Part shown: positions 36,278 to 51,600 of the stretch, one piece after another
How positions within the stretch are numbered: position 1 is the stretch's first letter
Layout: each line of letters starts with the position of its first letter
DNA from: Fremontodendron californicum
Lineage: Eukaryota; Streptophyta; Magnoliopsida; Malvales; Malvaceae
NCBI GenBank assembly: GCA_030761205.1
Contig: JAULJL010000017.1
Coordinates: 6,148,001-6,212,000 of the forward strand
Reading direction: 5' to 3'
Length of the DNA: 64,000 bases
Program-made: the position numbers and the translations under genes
Notes under the pieces: generated by a model
What the model was told of the DNA's origin: nothing
Databases searched by the model: none
What the model saw: only the letters and a program-made list of their open reading frames with translations

Positions 36278-36425
36278 AATATATTATTTATAATAATATT
36301 ATTATATTAAATACAAAATTTAATAATTTTATTCATTATTTTTAATATATTAAATAAAAATATTATTACATATAATAATTTTAAATAATATCCTTAAAAC
36401 ATTTATTAATAAAATCTATTAATCA

Positions 36426-36459
<34 letters not shown>

Positions 36460-36923
36460 AAAACAATCTTCAGCTGCTGCTAGACATCCGGTAGTTGAGA
36501 AGCGGCCCAAGAGAAGAGTTTCCCGCCTTATATAAAGCATGATCCTAGGCTAGGTTAGCTAGATGGGTTTATGGTAGCCGCGTGGCACTCTAGGGCAGCA
36601 AGCCAGCAAGTATAGCTGAAATTTCAAATCAAAGCCAGTACTTACTACTTTGCAGTTTGCAGTAAAAGAATGTAGGATTAGAGTTTCCTTTGCAGGTTTG
36701 CACACCGTAGACACTCTTAGATCCGATCAACTAAAGTCTATAAATATTGATTAAAAATTATTTAATTATTATTTTTAAAATATATATTTAATATATTATT
36801 TTTATTTAATTAAAAATTTTATTAATTATATATTATATTTTAAATACAATTTTAATTGATATTTAATATTTCCTTTATATTTAAAATAATAAAAATATCA
36901 GAAAAGGAGAGATAAAAGGTTAC

Positions 36924-36950
36924 CTCTCTCTCTCTCTCTCTCTCTCTCTC
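36924..36950. repeat. (CT)n microsatellite, unit B
   Basis: About 13 CT repeats, against about 18 in unit A. Confidence 0.95.
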
Positions 36951-37038
36951 GGGTCTATCAAATACTCCTCTCCTCCCAAATATCAAATTAAAACTCTTTT
37001 TTTTTTTTTTTTCTATGCTTCCTTCTTAGTTCTCATTA

Positions 37039-37515
37039 TAGATGTTTTTAGATCGGATCAGATTTAAATTGAATTTATATATTATATTAATATTATATAT
37101 ATTTATTCAAATTCAATTCGATTCGACTCGACTAGAAATATGAATCTTAAATTTTGATCAGATCCATCAATATTTAAAAATGGATAGTCCAAACTCGTTT
37201 AAATCTATTCATATTTTCTTACAAAAAAATATGTTATTTTTTATTTAATTTTTAGTTATTTTATATATTTTTTATTTTATTAAATTTTTAAACATACAAT
37301 TAAACATATTTTTTAATATTTATATTATAATATAATATAATATATTATATTATATAATTAAAAAACAGATCGGGTCGGATTCGAGCCTTAAATATTAAAA
37401 TCTTATTTTTTTTATCCATATTTATTTTTTGAGTTTAATATTTTTGTTTAAACTTTTTTAAATATCGAACGAATATTCAACCTTAAACGAATAACTCAGT
37501 CTTTTGACAAATCTA
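37039..37515. repeat. Degenerate TAGA-ended element (unit B copy)
   Basis: Duplicate of 18688-19164, nearly identical. Confidence 0.4.
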
Positions 37516-39883
37516 CTTCCTACTTATTTTTTTTTCCGTCAACCACGTTTTGTTTTGTTTGCTGGGTGTTGTTAGTTGTGTTGCCTATTTGTGTACTATA
37601 TTACATATTTTTATTGCTTACAAATAGTGTTTAAATCTGTTAATTTTGAATTTATATAAAATATGATACGAATATAATATATTTAATAAAAATTTCGATA
37701 ATGAGTATTTATAAATATCAATTAAAAATTATTTAATAAATTTTATTAACGAGTATCTTTAAGATATTTTTTTATAGTAATTAATGATTTTATTATTAAT
37801 TTTTAATATATTAGATAAAAATATTATTATATTATATGTAATAATCTTAAAAAACATATTTAAATACTCGTCTAAAATCTTTATTTAATTAAATTTTAAA
37901 ATTTAAATTTAATATATTATTTTTATTGAATTAAAAAAAAATCATTAATTATATTTTTTATATAAATATCATCTTAACTAATGTTATTAACTATTGATTA
38001 ATATTTTACTTTAAAAAATACAATAATAAAATAATAAATAAAATCTAATCTAATTAATATATGTATTATATTTATATTTAAAATTTTAATATAATAATTT
38101 ATTTTATTTTTACATAATTAAAAAAAAAAAAACAATACATAAGTACATAACATTCGTTATAAAATATCAAATTTACTTTTTGTGGGTTTTGAGGTGCTTT
38201 ACTTTTGTCCATGAAAGGATCAAAAAAGGACCAATGTACTTGCATGCAGAAACTGAAAGGAGCTTTTTGAACCTTGCACCAATGTGGGTCGTTTGCTCGT
38301 TGGTTTGGTTGCCTCTTACACCCTACTTGAGTTGTTTTTACTCTTTTTATAAAATGATCCGGTTAAAACCACTATTTAAGAATAATTAAAATACTAGCAA
38401 ATAAAAAATTTCTTCTTAAATATTTTCAGTAAGTTTCTTATTTTATTCTTCTTTTGGGTTTGCAGGAAGAAAACAAATCATCCCTTGAGGCTTAAAGTTT
38501 GAAACGTCACCTAATAAGCATAATTGAACAATGAAGAAGAAAAAAATAATCTGGCTTAAATATTTCAAGCAATTGTTTTTTTTAATTAGTACTAAACATA
38601 TCTTCCTTTTTTTTTTTTTTTTGAAGACCAATAATATAGTACTAAATATATCTTAATTATATTTTAAGAGTTTCATTTTATTACTACTTTTACTATTTTA
38701 TTTTATTTTTTTGTCAAGAATAGAAATAAAAATAGTAAACTATAGTTTTTCCATATGTATGAGAATAGAGAGTGGGGAAGAAAGGCCCAGAAAGACCCAA
38801 TTTTGTTTAGGCTTGAGCCATGTTAAAAATTAAAAAAAGCCACAAGGCCCACAACCACCCACCACCTATCTCAGGCCCATGGTAACTATCTTTATTGAAT
38901 AATATAAACAAAGGTAAAAATGGTAATGACTAATGACAAAAGAGGTTATAAGAAAGTTGAAACATAAAAACATGGAATGTTTTATAAGGAGCCTTATAAC
39001 TAAATTGAAATTGAATAATATAAGTTAGTATTATTAATGTTTAAATTTGTCATGATTATTTATGGTGAAGGAGACAAAGACAATTAGGATTTTGACGCAC
39101 GATTCGATATTTAAGTTAATTTTTCATCAATAGAGATAAATAAATGAGAGATAAGTGAAAGGGCATGGATGATGGAGGGCACATTATCTCTTATATGTAA
39201 GGTGTATCAGATATCAAAATTATTATATGAGAAATTATCTTTGATATAATTAAGGACATAATAATATTGCCTTGGTTGCTTGAATAAAATAGATCGAGGC
39301 ACTTAGGTGGCATGTTCGTAAGTGCTAATTTGTATTCTAAATGCGGAGACCTTAATCTTAGAGACCCAAATCTGAAGATCCAAGTCAATAATATTTCAGG
39401 CCCATATTGTTGTGTATAACAAATATATATATGCTAGTTAAAAATCAACAAATGTCTTTCAATTGCTTGATCTACGAGCAAAGCTTAAAAACATGTCTTT
39501 CAATCCGTTGTTCGTTAATTTTATTTCGTGTCATATTTTCATATTATATAAAATTTATCAAATCTAAAATTATCCTACTAACATGTAAAAAAAAAAAAAA
39601 AGCTTAAATGTGTGTTATAGTTTTTCTTAAAAAAAATAATCCAATCTCATATGCGTAGGGAAGAAACTTACAAGCACATACAACGTGAATATACTCTTAA
39701 CAAAAATGCAATTGATTTCGACTTCGTTTAGAATCAAAATTCTAATTTTGGTGCGGTCCGATCGAGACATTTTTTGACCTCAATCCCAATCGGATCGCAC
39801 CTAACATTTGGCATGTACGATCTCATCGTGTTGACCTCTCAATTTTAATGCGCTCCAGTGGGAAAACACTTTTCAATTCTATC

Positions 39884-39917
<34 letters not shown>

Positions 39918-40604
39918 GAATAGTGCATAGCAAAGACAAAAAATTGTCCTTGCCATTCTTTTATTTTTTTATGATTTTTTATTTAAAAATATAAAATATG
40001 TTTTAAAATTTAATATAATAAATAAATATATTTTATTATATAATTAATATGAATTAATTAAAAATAATAATAAAATAAATACAAAAGTTTTATTTGATAT
40101 ATTACTATATTTTTATTAATTATTAATATTTATTAATAAAATTATTATTTGATATAAAATAATTTTAATTATTTATTAATTTTATAAGTGTTAAATAATT
40201 TAAAATTTTTATTAGATACATATGTTTATCTAATGTCCTTAATAATCATTTTTTTACTATAATTTAACTCATCATCACCGTTGTTTTTGAATCCAAACAC
40301 ATATCTCACCAATAATTTTAATCTCACTGCTACAATATCTAATATCACCACTACAGTAACTAATCTCACCGTCATCGTTATTTTCAATATTATAGTTTAT
40401 CCAAGTGGAACCTCCTTCAATTATACTAACAATGCCATTTACATGTATCATAAGTCCAACGGCTGAGATTGCACCGAATATCAATCATGTGAATCCCAAC
40501 CGTCATTTGGATTCTCCCATTTAAATGCGTCAACCGATGACTTAAATGCGTTTAAAGTAAAGCTTTCAAAACCGTCCGTGAATGTGCTTATAAATAATTT
40601 TAAA
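37516..40604. other. AT-rich non-coding DNA of unit B
   Basis: Counterpart of 19165-22280. No gene is supported. The open frames match the chance frames of unit A, and some change length between copies (for example the minus-strand frame at 39191-39388 against 20862-21044), as expected for non-coding sequence. Confidence 0.4.
39887..39915. repeat. (AT)n microsatellite, unit B
   Basis: A pure TA tract of 29 bases, against 47 in unit A. Confidence 0.95.
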
Positions 40605-40956
40605 GCTTTATTTAACATTGTTTATAACACAGCTTTTAGATTAAAAATTATTTTTCATCGTAAAAATAATATTAAATGAATAAAAAAATTTGACTTTTGT
40701 TGTTGAAATCATTATTTGAAAAGCCAAAAAATATAACTTTTAAATTTTAAAAGTTTTTATTATCATCACATCTCTATACTTTTATTATTTTAAACATTTT
40801 TTTTGACATTTTAATTTCTTACAACACTTTTTCACAGCAATGTTAAACACTTATAAATTTTTAAACTATTTTTTTAACCAAAATTTTTAAACATATTTTT
40901 TTTAACTCAATTTTGTTCAACCCAAATTTTTTTCAATAGTAATGCTAAACTAATCC
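40605..40956. mobile_element. AT-rich MITE, member 1 (unit B copy)
   Basis: Duplicate of 22281-22634 with a few substitutions and short indels. Confidence 0.6.
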
Positions 40957-41490
40957 TAAAAATGTAGTGATTCGTGTCTTATCCCACGCTCAAAAGATCA
41001 CGCGCCTATTGATCTGTTGGATTATTATTCATAATTCATTCAGCAATTAATGGCATGATCCTCGGACACGTGGCCCTACACGAGTTGGCTTTGAGGCTTT
41101 TGACGATTGAAAAGAAAGTGCCCAAAATGAATTTGAAGAAAGGAAGCCAATTAAAAATACCATGTTAGCGTTGAAATCCCACGTGGTTAACTATGATTGG
41201 GTAGCTCTATGCCTCATTTGTCTAACCAGTTGTAATTTTAATAATTTTTTACTTTTGAATTTTACGAGTATTTTAAAAATATTTTTTAAAATTATTAAAT
41301 ATAATAATATATTTATCTAATATATATATTGAAAATGATAAATAATATATTATTTAATTTTAAAAAATATCCTTATGATATTAGTTAGCAAAAACCCTTT
41401 ACTTTTTCTTTCTTTAGATTTTGTTCCTCAATCCTCTTTCCTATGAATTCTAAATTCTTGATTAGTTAATTAATTAATCTAAGAGTTTCA

Positions 41491-41665
41491 CTAACAAATA
41501 TCTTTCTACCACCTTTAAAGTTAATTAATTATTATTTATAATAATAATATTATATTAAATATAATAATTGATACTTACTTTTATTTATTATTTTTTATAT
41601 ATTCAGTAAATATATTATTATATAATAGTAATAATCTTATATAATACTCTTAAAATATTTGTTAA
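41491..41665. mobile_element. Short AT-rich inverted-repeat element (unit B copy)
   Basis: Duplicate of 23169-23343. Confidence 0.4.
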
Positions 41666-43401
41666 CAAAATTTTTAATTTAACGTAATTATTTAATAATC
41701 TCACAAAGTCACAATAAAGAAAAGGTCAAATGCCCATGAAATGGCAAGAAAAATGTCGCCAACTATTTTCACAAGTGGAATTGCTTCCGCAAAATCTCGT
41801 GAATTTTTATTTCTGTCTCCCAAATGTAATAATAAAATAAACTAGGGGCAATGTTTGCCTGGTCCATGACACAGGAAATTAGTCAATCTTCGTGCATGAT
41901 CCCTTTGGGAATGGGGACCCATCGCTTTGATTTGTTTTTTTTTTTATTTTTTTCTAAACTACGAATCTGCATCCGACGGCCGTAAATAAAATCTTCTAGT
42001 TACCGGTAGTAGGGGAGAGCATTCCTCGATTATGTCGGTTATAATCAAATTATAACATCGAAATCGATTTCATTAGATTAAATCGAATTGATTTGATATA
42101 TCTCAATTATAATTTGATAAGTTAATTGTTTTAACCAATTAATTCAATCGATTTTTTAGTTTAAAATTTAATAATTTAATTGATCAGAAATCGACACTGA
42201 ACAAAAGTCAAATGTCATCAATTCAACATAATATCATAAATATACTTATATATATATATATTTCACTTCCATAAATATAAATTAATCTGTATAATTAGAA
42301 ATAACGAAAGCTATATCTTAATATAATTAATAATGATAATGTGAAGTAAAAGAAGTTATGCATATTGTGTCGCACATGTGATTGAAGTAATGAAGTTAAA
42401 ATTAATTAATTAATTTAGTATGTTAAAAGAGAGTGAAAATAAACATGTAACATAACAGAATGATATACTGGCAATAAACTTATACACCCATTATAAAGTA
42501 TATCACGTTTAATCCATAATAATAATAATAATATATATTAAAATAAGCATATCACGTCTAAAATCAATGATACCATAAGTTTGAAATAGTTTATCTGGTC
42601 AAATTTCTTTTTTAATCTTAATTAAAAGAGGATTACTTTATATACACTATTTTGGTGGTGAAATTTCCATAGATGATTTTACGAAATTTTTGATAAAAAA
42701 CATGTGAATTTTATAAACTTTGTTTTGTTTCTAAAAGCAAGTAAAAAAAAGAAGACCAAGTTCAAGTAGATTTTGTACACCGGTCGAGTTAATAAATTTA
42801 ATTAAATTTTTTTATATCAATATTAATATATTTTTATAATTAAATTTAAATATATTTATTAATTAAATAATAATTCGATTTGAATCAATATAAATTATAA
42901 AAAATTTATTTTAAATTCGATTCAAATAATAATTTTTTAAAAATTAAATTAAATTAAATAAAAATTTATTTATTTATTATTTAAATTTAATCCGACGCAT
43001 TATAACTTCTGAACTCAAGACTGGCATCTACAGTGTTAATCTTACTCATCTCTTCCAAGTTTTTTCTTTAATTCTTTAATTAAGACTATACTGTAGGTGT
43101 AGGTGGGGCCATAAATTTAATTATTTAATTAATACTATAGTGTGGGTGGGCCATAAAGAAAAGCGTCTGATTTTTTTTTCATTAATTTACGGGTCCGACT
43201 TTGTTCCACAATCATCGCCAAAAAGGAACTTGACAAACTGCACAGTTCGAAACCGCACGTTAACTCCAAACCAAAACCAATCGACCATTATTTATCGCTC
43301 TTCCATTTCGATTTTGCAAAAACCGGACGGACAGGACACCCCTTCTTTTTCCTTTTCTTTTTTTTTTTTGCTTGGTTCGACTCTGATCTGACCTCGTCTT
43401 A
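41666..43401. other. Non-coding DNA of unit B
   Basis: Counterpart of 23344-25048. It holds the extra block of about 22 bases near 42569 (GATACCATAAGTTTGAAATA) and a longer T run at about 41936-41952. No gene is supported. Confidence 0.4.
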
Positions 43402-43765
43402 GGTTTTGTTTGCTTTTGACGTAATTTTTGAAGTTAAAAGCTATATTTTATCGTAAACGTAATGCTAAATAAATAAAAAAATTAGTTTTTTTTTGTTGAA
43501 ATTATAGTTTAAAAAGTCAAACTAAAAAGTAAAAAAATATAACTTTTGAATTTTAAAAACTGACTTTAAGATAAAATAATTTTATTATCCTCGTATTTCT
43601 ATACTTTTATTATTTTAAATATATCTTTTTTTGACATTTCAATTTTCTATAACAATTTTTTACAACAATATTAAACACTTAAAAAATTTTAAACCATAAT
43701 TTTTTATCATTTTTTTTAATCCAAACTTTTTTTAACCCAAATTTTTTTTAACAGCTAAACTAGCC
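43402..43765. mobile_element. AT-rich MITE, member 2 (unit B copy)
   Basis: Duplicate of 25049-25412. Confidence 0.6.
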
Positions 43766-44082
43766 TTTACTCTTAACTGTCACCAAAGTTCGTAATTATA
43801 TCCCAAAACTAGGGCTTTTTCTTTTTCGGAATTCCAAAGTTCGTAATTAATATAAAAAGCGTTTAATTTTTGTTAATAAAATAAAGATCTATAATAATCT
43901 ACTATAAAAATTATTCCCAATTGAATGTCATAAGATAATTCAACTTTTCAGAGCATTAGTGGATACAAACTCATTAATGTCATTAAAACATGATTTTGGA
44001 TAAAATTAGAAGATTACTTGCATGTTTTAAAGGAGATATTAAAAAAGAAAAAGAAGACGGTAAAACAAGAATAATAATAATA

Positions 44083-44957
44083 AAAAAGAATAATATAATG
44101 AATAACTTTTAAAATTTATCAAATTTATGGTATCTATATTTTAAAAATATATATTTTGATATTTAAAGTTTTCACTCCGTATGCAATTTGTAGTACCTAT
44201 CAATAACACCGTTAAATATTGATGACGTAACTTTTGTATCCAATGAATATTTGACACGTGGCACTATATAATGATGCCACGTGTATTAACAAAAAATTAT
44301 TATTCTAATTTTTAAAAAATATTTTATTCTTTACACGTGGCACCATGATGCTACGTGTATTAATAAAAAAAATATTATTTAAAATTTTTAATAATTTTAA
44401 AAAATTAAAAAAATTAAAAAAATTAAAACAATAAAATAAAATAAAATAAAATAATTTTATATTTTGATTTTTGTAATTTTTAAAAATATTTTAAAAAAAA
44501 AGTTCAGATATCCTAAATTTTTTAAGAAGTAATTTTAAAATATTTTATATTTTAAAAATAATTTTAGTTAAATATTTTAATTTTGTAAATTTTAAAATAT
44601 TTTAAAATATTTAAGAAAAGACATATATTAATTTTTAAAAATATAATTTTAGATTTTTAATATAATTTTTTTTAAATAGATATTAATTTAAAAAAATATA
44701 ATTTTAAATATTTTTTCCTTTTTTTTTTTTTTACAAAAATCCATATATTAATTTTAAAAAATCAAGTGCTGCCACGTGTTATCTTTTGATTGGTCAATGT
44801 CATATCATCATCTATATTTAACAGTGTTAGGTTAAGGTACTATATTGATACACGGTTTGATAATACAGATACTCCATTAAATATTTTAAAAGTATATATA
44901 TCATATTAACAAATTTGATAAATTTTATAGGTCATTCGTAACATTATTCTTTTTAAA
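44083..44957. mobile_element. Long inverted-repeat element carrying G-box motifs, upstream of myosin copy B
   Basis: Duplicate of 25731-26601. The four ACACGTGGC / CCACGTGT motifs are kept (near 44264, 44279, 44333 and 44773). It sits about 645 bases before the copy B start codon. Confidence 0.6.
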
Positions 44958-45601
44958 AATTGTATGGATGCAAGGAATTAGTGTTTTCTCGATACAAAAG
45001 AAAAGAAAAACTAGGGATTTAAAATAAACGTGCCTCACTTTTGTTTATTAAATCCTTTTATTAGAATGATATTTTATTTAAACTTTGAAGTTATTTTTAT
45101 TTTTTTATTTTAAATAAAACGCAAAATTATAAAACCAATGCTTCTAACTTGCAAAACGAGCGAGCAATAATCTAAGTAATAATCAATAATTAAAGGATTA
45201 AGACTAGCCCTTAGAAAGAGGGAAGAGCAAGAAAAAAGAAACGGAAACGAAAAGAATTAGAAAACGTAGAAGAGAAAACTAAAACCCAAAAACAAAGGCT
45301 GCTTTCATAAGCAGAGCAAACGGGAGGCTTAATCTCTTATTCAAGAAAATATATTTAAAAATCCTTGTTGAAGACTGAAGAGGCTTAAGCTTCTCATTTT
45401 TGATTCTTTTTTTTTTCTAAATTTTGGAACTCTTTTGTAGTGTGAATCGATTATTATTATTTGTACTTATTGTTTAAAATAAGACCAGTTCAAATAGTTT
45501 TCTTTGTTAAGAATTGGATTGAATGATAGTTGTTCAACGCCTTGGAAGTAGATCGAGAAGCAATACAAGTTCCTGATTCGATCAGTCCCGGTGAAGTTAG
45601 A
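44958..45601 (+). promoter_or_regulatory. Proximal promoter and 5' UTR of myosin copy B
   Basis: Nearly identical to the stretch before copy A, with the same purine-rich block (45200-45330) and T-rich leader. A single substitution (AGAAAGG to ACAAAGG near 45293) and a T-run difference were noticed. No specific core promoter element is identified. Confidence 0.4.
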
Positions 45602-48600
45602 ATGGTGATTGCCTAGCGTCCTTCTTTTACTAGTGAACTCTTTTATCTACGTGGTTTTTCCTTAATGCTTGAATCTTGACTGAGAAGTGTCTACAAAGGG
45701 ATAGTTCATTTTAATTGGTGAATCATGGGCATTCTTGGCTTTTGTAGGCTGCCGTGACCAGTCTTGTAGTTGGATATCTTGTCTGGGTGGAGGATTCTGA
45801 CATTGCTTGGATAGATGGTGAAGTCGTGGAGGTTAATGGTGAAGATATTAAAGTCCTGTACACTTCAGGGAAGAAGGTGAGTTGCTTCTATGAAATTTAA
45901 ATGGATTCTTTCATGTGCATATGAATCTTAGTTACTTCTATTTTGGTGAATGCTGATTGATAAATTGCTATTTTCTTGCCACAATCATGTTTGTGTGGCT
46001 TAAAATTTTCTTCCCCTCCCCTTTTTACATGTCATGCAAGTGCAGTATGATACTAAAGGAATTCATCGAGAACATAGAATGCTTGGATGGGCTAGTTGCT
46101 TAATTTGACTTACCTATTTCACAACTTACGCAACAGGTTACTGTTAAGGCTTCAAATGTCTATCCTAAAGATGCTGAGGCCCCATCATGTGGAGTTGATG
46201 ATATGACAAAGCTGGCTTATTTGCATGAACCGGGAGTCCTGCAAAATTTAAGATCAAGATATGATATGAGTGAAATATATGTAAGATTTCGAGTAAATGT
46301 TCACCTTCTTCTTTCAATGGGGTATTATTTCTGTCTTTTCTTTATATATCTTTGTGGAATGGATGTATGTTTTGCTTTCTTTCAGGTATATTGCATTGAT
46401 GAATGTTGGTGACATCTTTACGTTTCATCATGTTTTCAAAATTTACTGATAAAAGGAGACAATTGTCCCGCGGTGCTTCCAAACATATTCCTGAAATATA
46501 TTGATTCCTGTGGAATGGATATGTTTTGCGTTCTTTGTGGTATATTGCATTGATGAATGTTGGTGACATCTTTATGTTTCATCATGTTTTCAAAATTTAC
46601 TGATAAAAGGAGGCAATTGCCCCAAATGGTGCTTCCAGACATATACAGGAAATATATTGATTGCTGTAAACCCATTCAGAAAACTACCTCATCTTTATGA
46701 TAGTCATATGATGGCACAATATAAAGGGGCAGCCTTTGGTGAGTTGAGTCCACATCCCTTTGCTGTAGCAGATGCTGCATACAGGTACCATATTGTACTG
46801 ACCCGAAGTTGTTCATTTTATATTATTACTTGTTTTTTACAATGAAAAGTGCTGTTTCCATTAATGCAGACTAATGATCAATGAGGGAATAAGCCAGTCG
46901 ATTTTGGTTAGTGGTGAAAGTGGGGCTGGTAAAACAGAAAGCACAAAATTGCTTATGCGGTATCTTGCTTACATGGGGGGGAGAGATGCTGCTGAAGGAA
47001 GAACAGTTGAGCAGCAAGTTCTGGAGGTAAACATGGCTATAATTTAGATTTGTGTGACAATAAATTTAATGTTGATAGTTTGAATCTATCATCCTAGTAA
47101 CTGTATTTAACAACATTTGTTTTCATTTTTGCCTAATCTGCAGTCAAACCCTGTTTTAGAAGCTTTTGGTAACGCAAAGACTGTTAGGAACAGTAACTCA
47201 AGGTGGGAATATTTATTATTAACAAGTTTCACACCTTGCATGTACAATAGATTCTGTTGAATCCTTTTATTTTTTATTTTTAATCTTTACGTGCATGTTT
47301 TCAATGATGTAGTCGTTTTGGTAAGTTTGTGGAGATTCAGTTTGACCGGAGGGCAAGGATTTCAGGAGCTGCAATCAGAACTTATTTGCTAGAAAGATCA
47401 CGTGTTTGTCAAGTGTCTGACCCAGAGAGAAATTATCACTGTTTCTACATGCTTTGTGCGGCACCACCGGAGGTAAGTTGTTTTCGATTGCCTAATCAAG
47501 TTGCTTATAAAATATTTGATACAATGTGTTCTTGTATATTCTTTCCCTCAGTAAGCATTTTCCATGTTAAGTTTTAAAAAATTATGTATTATCTTCGGAC
47601 TAGATGTACTGTCCAGAAAAGGATTTGTGTTGGGAACATAAATTGTGAGAATGATATCTCCTCTATTTCTAGCTTCAGACAGCAACCTATTTGTATATGA
47701 TTTTTTATTTTTAATGCAAATGCTTTAAGGTTGTAAATTTGGGCTAGCTATGATCTTTATTATCTCTCGTATTCAGTCTGTCCCCCTTTTCTGTTTGATT
47801 CTACATCTCCCTCTTGTCATTGATTCTTTGTTAGCGTCATTCTCTTACCCAATATAAGGACAACTTACAATTTGAAGAGTTTAACTTTAACATATAACTT
47901 CACCAAATTGATTTGGTTAAACTAGGACCTTTTATGTTATTTATTGAGTTTTGGGCACAATTTCAGTTGTGGACTTGTATCTTTCATATTGATCACAGAA
48001 TAAAGAGATTGGGTAGTTTGAGAATATACTACTGACGTTATGTACTGTTTGGTAAATGGGGTACTAAGAGGCCACTGAGATAGAAATATTATGGGATTGT
48101 GTGATGGCATCCTTTTGATGTGATTGTTGACATGATTCTTATAAATAATTGTTTAATCTTTACTTTTTGGGTAAAAAGTATGACTCCTAGTTCACTTTTT
48201 TTTTTTTTTTATGTTCTAAACAAATAATTTGGATTTAAAAGCTGTGCCATGGTGTATCATATCTATTATTTTCCAAGTTTGATGTCTAATGATTTTGTAT
48301 TGGATTTACTAGCTCGTCAGTGGTCTCTAGAGATGTTTGTTATTGTTGTGGTATAGAATATCAAATATGAGGGAGTTCCTTGTTTCTTGAAAACACTTTT
48401 TTAGCATTTTGTTCAATTTCTCTGGTAATGAAAGAGTAGGAAAACTTTGTTGGACCTATATCTTTGTTCAGCTGTGGATAGATATGCAGTTTGTGATTCA
48501 CATTTCTATGTCTTTGGAGAAAAGAGAACAATTTTTTCATGCATAAGAGTGTAATGCTTCAGATCATCAATTCTCATACTTTTGGATGTTTGTCTCCCCC

Positions 48601-51600
48601 CTCCCGGCTTTTCGTTCTCTTTTTTATTTTTCAGGATATACAGCGGTACAAATTGGGAAAGCCAAGAACGTTTCACTATCTGAACCAATCTAATTGCTAT
48701 GAGTTGGATGGAGTTGATGATTCTAAGGAATATATTGCAACGAGGAGGGCAATGGATGTTGTTGGAATAGGTTCTAATGAGCAGGTATATTAACGAAACA
48801 TTATCTCGTGAGATTATTCCTAAGCATAATGTTTTCTAAAATTTCTTTGTCATCTTTTTGGTTGTGGCATCTGCCCCTTGTCAGGATGCAATATTCCGAG
48901 TTGTTGCTGCAATTCTCCATCTTGGGAACATTGAATTTGCTAAAGGGAAGGAAATGGACTCATCAGTGCCCAAAGATGAAAAATCTTGGTTCCATCTAAG
49001 AACTGCTGCTGAGCTTTTTATGTATGTGGAAAATTTCAGACTTTGCACTAACATAGACTGAAAGACATATTTCTTTGATATTTGTTCACTTCATACGCTC
49101 TTGTAAGAGATGAAAGGGAGCATGTTTAATCCCCAGTTTTGTTTAGGTGCGATGAGAAGTTACTAGAAGATTCTCTTTGCAAGCGTGTAATTGTAACTCG
49201 TGATGAAACCATTACAAAATGGCTGGATCCAGAATCTGCTGCTCTTAGTAGAGATGCTTTGGCTAAAATTGTGTACTCGAGGTTGTTTGACTGGTATGGT
49301 TCACTCTTGCTCTGAGTATAGACATTTCAGAGTTGACTATGCTTATTATTTAGTTTTTGTTCAGTTTTAAAGATTTATTTGTGACGGTGGGTTTCCTTTT
49401 TTCTTTTATTTTCATAGGATCGTGGATAACATCAATAGTTCAATTGGGCAAGATCCTGACTCGAAGTTCTTAATTGGGGTGCTGGATATTTATGGATTTG
49501 AGAGTTTCAAGACAAACAGGTGCTTAACCGGTATGCCTGTTGTTTTCATAATTAACCGAAGTTGGTTTTTGAAACCAATGAATAGAAATGGAAGTTATGT
49601 CTCAAAGAGGCACATTTAATACTTGTGTCAGTCATGTATTATTTGATACTGAAGGAAGCAGTGATTTAAGGAAGCCTATTCTTTCACCAAATTACCTGTT
49701 AAGGCATGGTAAAGGTGGTGCACTTGGATGTTTTGCAGTTTAGGATTCTTCTCTTCTGGTTTTAGTTAGCAGTGCAGCTCACCTGATTTGCGTTCACTCT
49801 TAGTATAAGTCTCAATGAACAAACTAATAATGAAATGTGAGAGAAATATTTTCTTGTTTGGGGAAATTGGGGGGGTAAGAAATGAAAGTGTTTCTGTTGA
49901 TTGATCTGATGGTTTTTGGAAATGGAGTCCCATTTTTTTGAGTCTTTTCTTTTTTTTGTTGTTCTAGTGGTCAAAATAATTTTTTTTTGTTCTAGAGCTT
50001 TAGGATGTGGGTCATTTGTTGTCTTTACGTGTAGGAGTGCAGTTTACCTTTTCTTTTAGTAATTAAGTAATTAACTATATGCTTCTGTTACCCTTTGATG
50101 TAATACTTGTCATGCAAATAATTCTGCTTTCACCAAATTAATTTTCTTTCTCAAGTATAGAATAAGTTTGGAAATAAGCAATTGGATATACCATATCTTT
50201 TGAGCCTAGAGGTGTCCATGGGCTGGGCCGGGCTGGAATAGCAAAAAATTTGCTTACCCAGGCCCCGTCTGCAGGGCCCAAAAGCCCTTTTTACTGTTTA
50301 AAATAGATTAAAATAGATTAAAAATAATTTTTATATTAATATTTATATATTTTCATAATTAAATTTAAATAAAATATTTTTTATTTATTAAATCCTATCC
50401 CATGTCCGACCCAATTCAGGCCAAGCCTGTTGGAGCCCGTGAACAGGTCTATAATTGTCCCATTGTTCCTAGTTTCTGAGAACATTTGTTGCATTGAATA
50501 TTGTTGATTTGGAAGGACATTATCGGGTGGGAGCATCTAAATCTAAATCAAATTGGCATTTTGTGGTCTGTTTGTTTGTTGCTTGTCTCTTTTTAAGGCA
50601 TATGTAGGATTGTTAAATATGCATGTTAATTTTTTTTTTTGGTGCCATGGTCTTCGCAAGTGCTTGTGTTTTCATTTTTTGTGGAATCTGATGTTTCCTT
50701 GTGGTAATTTTAACCAAGTAAACATGTGGATAGGTTGACTGGAGTTTTAAAAATCAGTTTCCTAGATAAGTATCTTTTTTCTGTTTAAATTTTGGCCCAT
50801 ATTTTACTTGTTGTACTTATTGGCTCTTTGATGTCAAAACTTCTGCCAAGTGTAGAATGAAAGGTTTTGAGGCCTATGCTGTCTGATTCTGTAGGTTTGA
50901 TATATCGTTGAGCTTGTTATTTGAAATTCTCAGTTCTATTGTGGTTTTTACCTTGAGCTTGCTAAACCTTTTCCTTATGAAAATGTCATAGTTGTGTGAT
51001 ATAATGTCTTTAAAGAGTCTCACTGTGGATTCCTAATTTAATGTGGTGGAGTGCGTAGAAACATTAGAATCGTTTTAAGTGACGATTTTTATATTTACAT
51101 CAAGGCTGTTGCTATCATGATTAGAGCAGTCCACTAATATCTGGTTTGTAAATGAGGTTGGCATTGTCATTGCTGCATTCATCAAGAGTGAAGAGACTGG
51201 TGTATGACCCTGTAGTCTGTATAATTTGGCAGTGATGGTGCAGAGTTCCATAGAGTTCACTGAATGATAGTTCCAATTGCTTCTTATTGTGTATTCTATA
51301 ATATATAAAGTTAATCGTGATAAAAAATTAGTGACATTGTGACCTTTTGGATGCTTGCTATTGGCTTCTGTTTATCTAATGTTTGATGTACCACTTGCTT
51401 TGCAGTTTTGAGCAATTCTGCATTAACTTGACAAATGAGAAACTGCAGCAGCATTTCAACCAGGTTTGTTTCTGAAAGACATCCACAACATGCTTTGCAT
51501 TTCTCAGTTTTTGTTCCGTAGTTTGTGATACATAAATTTCTGGCTCCTCAGCATGTCTTCAAAATGGAGCAAGAAGAGTATACGAAAGAAGAAATTAATT

